DNA of 64,000 nt from Haliotis asinina (Eukaryota; Mollusca; Gastropoda; Lepetellida; Haliotidae). The stretch lies in NCBI RefSeq assembly GCF_037392515.1, contig NC_090283.1:31202249-31266248 (forward strand), read 5' to 3'. The number at the start of each line of letters is the position of its first letter. Positions within the stretch are counted from its first letter, which is position 1. Of the stretch, positions 59,520 through 64,000 are shown piece by piece. Under the pieces are notes generated by a model. The model ran no database searches. It was not told the origin of the DNA and worked only from the letters and a program-made list of their open reading frames with translations. The position numbers and the translations under genes were made by a program.

Positions 59520-59940
59520 TTATAAGGACATACCATGCCTGGTCGAAAAAGCTGACACATCTTCCATAAATTCAATCAACACAAAAAATGAAAACTTTGA
59601 TTAAATCATTGATCTTATTAGCGGACGTATGATGTTGAATAAATATTGACAAGATCCAGTCAAGGTTTAGAAGCCTGCATTGAGATGAGGTCATAAGATC
59701 AGCAGTACGTTGAGGAGTACACGCAAGTGGAAGCTATAGTGTCTGACTTCACCAATGATTGACAGGCTTTGTAAATACTTATGTTTGTTTCAAGCTAAAG
59801 GCTTGCCAATAGCTGATCAAATTTGGGAATTAACTCTCTCTGAAGAAGATTGCTTGAACATTTGTCAGTCGGCAGTACATGCTAACATTATTTCTCATCA
59901 TATTAACTGTTAATTCAGTTTTCTATGATTCAGCATTTGT
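59520..59940. repeat. Diverged duplicated segment, copy 2
   Basis: Shares gcggacgtatgatgttgaat, acacgcaagtggaagctata and gtgtctgacttcaccaatga with 57380-57830, 2.1 kb upstream, in the same orientation. Divergence is perhaps a quarter of positions, by eye. Confidence 0.75.
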
Positions 59941-62900
59941 TGCAAGGTTGTCTGACAAATGCACTTTGCGAAGAGTAATAGTTTCAGCTGCTATGGAGTG
60001 TAATTCATCAAAGTCATTCTTTTTTCTATGAAATGTATTTCAGACGAAACTACACTGCATTGAAATGATTATGAAATTGAATGAATCAAATGTGATACCA
60101 GAAGCGCATAAATAGCAAAGGTAAAGACTGCTTTTGAAGAAGATTAAGTACAAACATCAGTTACCAGAATAAACATATCCATCTATTTCACGGCTACCAT
60201 TTTTGCTCACTGAACAGAAAAAAATACAATTTGTGAATAACCACTTCTCCATTCTATGCATACCTAAATGTTAATATTTACAGTCAAATTCCAAGAAATA
60301 TTGCGTAAAGTTCTTTTTGACGTAACCTGATAATAGTATATATGACCATAAAAGATCACCTTGGAAGGAGGGACTGTGAAATTCTAGACTATCAAACGTT
60401 CGGATTTCTTTCAGTGACATAATCGCAAGATACCTTTCAAGTGTGATGATAATTGTTCACTTCCACCCTAGAAACAGCCCAAATCGCAATTGATAGCCAG
60501 GACCTACCTCACAAATCTGAACGACGTCTTTGCTTGAAATACTGTTTGTATCACGTTGAACCCACAAAAAATGACGATCTAGATGAATATGGGACACATA
60601 ACCCAAACCAAATCAAGTTATCGTTGGAGATGTCTTCGAGAGTGTTGGGAAATAATGTGTTCTTTGAACCTTGCAAAACTCCTTTATACAGGACACGGTT
60701 AAACTGGCTTCGGTTGTTAGAGGTTAAACAGCGTGAGCTGATAGAAGTGAAAGTCCGTGAACTCGAGATGAAGACACGAAGCTATCTATGATTCTTGCAA
60801 CGCAATATTAGAAATGCTGTTGATTCGGAGGTTTTCGTGTTATAAGAAAAGAACATCTCATTTGAAAGATAATTAACAATTTTATGATCATATTATAAAT
60901 GTACAGCACCAGACAAACGTTGCACAAATATACCATCTGTAAACACACTGATCTTTTGAAATGGCTTATGTGAAGATATAAGTATGCCTTCATTGCGTTT
61001 CCTTAATAACAGCAATAATGTCAGTAATGCGTTTCATTCGTACGCGAGAATAATGATGATTCAGGACGGACGTTTCATGCTCTGCGTGCAGAATGTTTGT
61101 CAAAATATCCCAAATCAGACGAAAAATAACAACCATCCTTTGAACAGGAATGTTTAGCTCTCCTGTAAAGTTAATGCACGTATTCTGTTATAGGTTTACA
61201 AAACGTGTTGTCTTGGAATATTTTTTTCAAAGTTTCGGACATTTAATGAATTCATTAAAATGGTGTTTACATTGTGTTTGTGACGTTTCTGATGCTTCTT
61301 CACTCTATAACAGTAAAATCAAGTTTGAACAGTGTCAGTAAGTGACCATCCATGTAAAGGAACATGACCACAATTATGACTGTTTCGAAGAGCGTATGTG
61401 TTAACCGGTGACAGGGGTTGTCAGTGTTGACTAGGCTTCACGGAATTATCTTCCGTAAACATCAGTCTGAACACTCAACCCGGTGCTATGCTGTTTGGAA
61501 TGGAATTGTTAAATCAAAGTCCGACCCCAGTAAATTTATCACGAAGTGGCGAGACAAGTAATACTGCATTCCCTAGTTCAGGGTATGTAGATCACACGCC
61601 ACAAAGACTTAGCTGTCCTAAATTGCTATGTTATGCTCAACAAAGACAATTGCAACAGTTGAGGGCATGTATTGGATGATAGATGAGTGCAGCCAAAATT
61701 TACTCACACGCAAAGGTAACGCAAGTCATGTATTAAAAATATATATGTAAGTTTCTACATGAAATACAAGAAATACAAACAGGGTCGGACAGACAAAAAA
61801 ATGAATGAAGACATTTCGTTGGCTAGCAAGACTGGTGATAGTTTTAAGTTTCCGAAAGGTGCATTTATATGGGTTGACAAGAACTGATCTCACAGGTGTG
61901 GGATGGTGACCCTTGGGTGACCGCTCCAAGGAAGGTCATCTATGGGTTGTGTAGCGTTGCATCGATGCCAGAAACGGTAAATCTTGGTTATGTTTACGTC
62001 AAAATGACGGACAATAATTTGGACAGACACTCCAGCTACCAAACACCTGACAGCCTGTTTTCTTTGAGTTCAAGGTGATATTGTTGAACAAGGAGAGGTA
62101 CACCCAACTTTTGTGCAGATTCATGTCTACCAAGAAAGGTGGCCACTCGTGCATGTTCGATTACACGAGACGTGTGAGCATGATACCCACACATTCACTG
62201 GTATTGTGCGTTTTGGCGAATCCTTCTATTGATGTGTATATACCCGGCCCTTCCAAAACGCAGCAAAAATTCCTGGTTAGAAACTTGCGTTTCATATGCG
62301 TGTATGGGTGTGGGTATTTCGATGAGACGGAGGAGGGTTGCTTGTCCACAGTTACTCCAGTGGGATTTCTAAACCCCTGAGATATCAGGATGCACATTGA
62401 CTTGAATAACCCATTTGAATACAGTATGGACATTTCCGAGACTAACCGTATTTCTTTTATTCCGTTCAGTCTGGGAACCAGGCAGAGTAACAACACATAC
62501 TATATCAAAGTGTCTTTGGACATGATCGTATAAACAACCACATGCTCTCCAGACACTTCATGTGAGCCACAAACCAGGAGGGTTATGTGTACACAAGGTA
62601 GAATATATCTTGTCCACCATTGATTTACGTTTCGGCTATTTTGGCGTAAAATATAACTCACTCTGTTCTTCTGTGTCCTATTCAAAATCCGTCAGCCATG
62701 AAATATTTTACGAACACTGAATTTGGACCTCTGCACCACTGGAGATCTGGGGCTCAAACAGTGATGTCTTTGGACCAGTTATGACTGGTCATTAGGTGAC
62801 ATCTTTTCCATGGATAAGACACGAACGCATAGTTTGAAAAATGTAATGTTGTTTTCCTTGATTACACAAAACACGGCGCTATATATTCATATGCTCAGAA

Positions 62901-64000
62901 TCATGGATGACATGTCGAAAGATGAAGACTGACTATCAGAATCAACATAAGAGTTTGAACAAGGTACTCTCCTTTCTGCATTGTATTCATGAAAAACGTC
63001 TTCTATGAAACTACCTTAAATTTGACGAGAGTCTTTGGCTCTAATCTCACAGTATTATTGTAGGAATCTGGAGGACACTTTCAAATTTGATGACACAAAT
63101 GAAGTACGCGTAGATTCGATGCTGCTATGTTTTTATCACATAAACAATTGACTTCACTTTGCTTGTGTTAAGGACAAGGTCACTTGTTGGGCGGTCGCCT
63201 TTCCCCGCGACTTCGTCATTCCTACAGAAACCTTTGTGGAGAAGCTCCACTCGTAACTGTAGAAAGATCGGTGTTGGTTATTTACTCCAGTTTCTATGCT
63301 AGGGCTTTAAAGACAGTTCGAAACACTTTCATTCCATACACCACCGTCCGAGGTCGCTTGCGTTTTTAATGAATTTGACATTGCATCTTATGTAGAATTC
63401 TATAAACGGTGACATCCTTTGTAGTTCCTAGTAATGTCAAGCCCGTGATCAGTTCATTCAACACGAAGTTGGTAATGTCAAAACAAAGGCAATCACATAC
63501 ACACGTAAATATGAATTGAAAGACTTCGTTGTGTATCGCATGTGTCCTGCTTGACCATTGATTTATTGATCACATGGGAATTTTATGTCGTTTTTGGACC
63601 ATTTTAACTCATGTACGTCCCATGTACGCAGTATCTATAAAAGTAATTTGAATAAATTTATCAATTGTGCTGTAATATTATTATGCATATGCCGTTTGAG
63701 GAATACTGTCTGCCATTGAGATGGACATATGCGTATTGTAACTGTTGTCTTCACCAACCAAAAATCATCAGGTTATAAAGTGCGCCTCCTGGATTTTCAA
63801 GCAGGCAACAGACCTTGCGTTCGCATGATCCAAAGACTGGCTGCTAGTTGTCAACATACACTTGGTTTGAAAAAACAAATAAATATTTTTCTCAGTTATT
63901 TGATTACAGGTTTCCTTTCACAAAATGATATAGGCCATGATCAGTTGTCTATAATATTTCCTGAATGCTGGTTGCAAGGGAGAAAATCTGAAAATGTATA
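59941..64000. other. Gene-free stretch to the window end
   Basis: A plus-strand frame at 60453-60791 (112 codons; contains LLEVKQRELIEVKVRELEMK) and one at 62075-62380 are the longest. Neither is recognised nor supported by splice signals. No repeats stand out. Confidence 0.4.

Overview
This looks like nuclear DNA of a gastropod mollusc, most likely an abalone (Haliotis). I infer this from short repeats ending in ACTCACTCAC tails that I recall from abalone genomic sequence, from AT-rich introns and abundant transposon debris, and from intron-bearing genes including an H-type lectin pair (a family well known from snails). No prokaryotic gene organisation is present.

Layout. 1-915 is a 63-bp tandem array cut by the window edge. 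A mariner transposon (927-2110) is inserted in its flank, and a degenerate 48-bp array follows (2280-2765). 2960-4760 is a decayed LINE with a long 3' region, present again at 20957-23007. 4761-10620 is a second LINE (I/Nimb-like: ORF1 zinc knuckle, endonuclease, reverse transcriptase, RNase H) on the minus strand, with a Tc1-like transposon (7674-9111) inserted in its endonuclease. 13197-17815 (minus) is a host TRIM-type gene: RING, two B-boxes and coiled coil in one exon, a B30.2/SPRY-like domain in the other. 19440-20950 holds two units of the 63-bp repeat, then the 5' UTR and ORF1 of an I/Nimb-like LINE.

The most interesting part is 23202-32381: two paralogous genes arranged head to head about 445 bp apart (ATG to ATG). 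Each encodes a secreted protein with a coiled-coil stalk and a C-terminal H-type lectin domain, and each has four exons with the same intron phases (0, 1, 1), including a 39-nt third exon. Both end in close AATAAA signals. A shared promoter and co-assembly of the two products are plausible inferences.

32.5-64 kb is gene-poor. It holds possible exons of an unidentified minus-strand gene (36.9-44.4 kb; intron phases do not chain), several minisatellites, SINEs (one an almost perfect palindrome with target-site duplications), a Ty3/Gypsy-like LTR fossil (about 49.2-50.3 kb), a 23-bp minisatellite, a near-perfect hairpin at 58.06 kb and a diverged duplicated non-coding segment (57.4 and 59.5 kb).

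All exon models come from reading splice signals, frames and paralogue comparison by eye. No database search was run.
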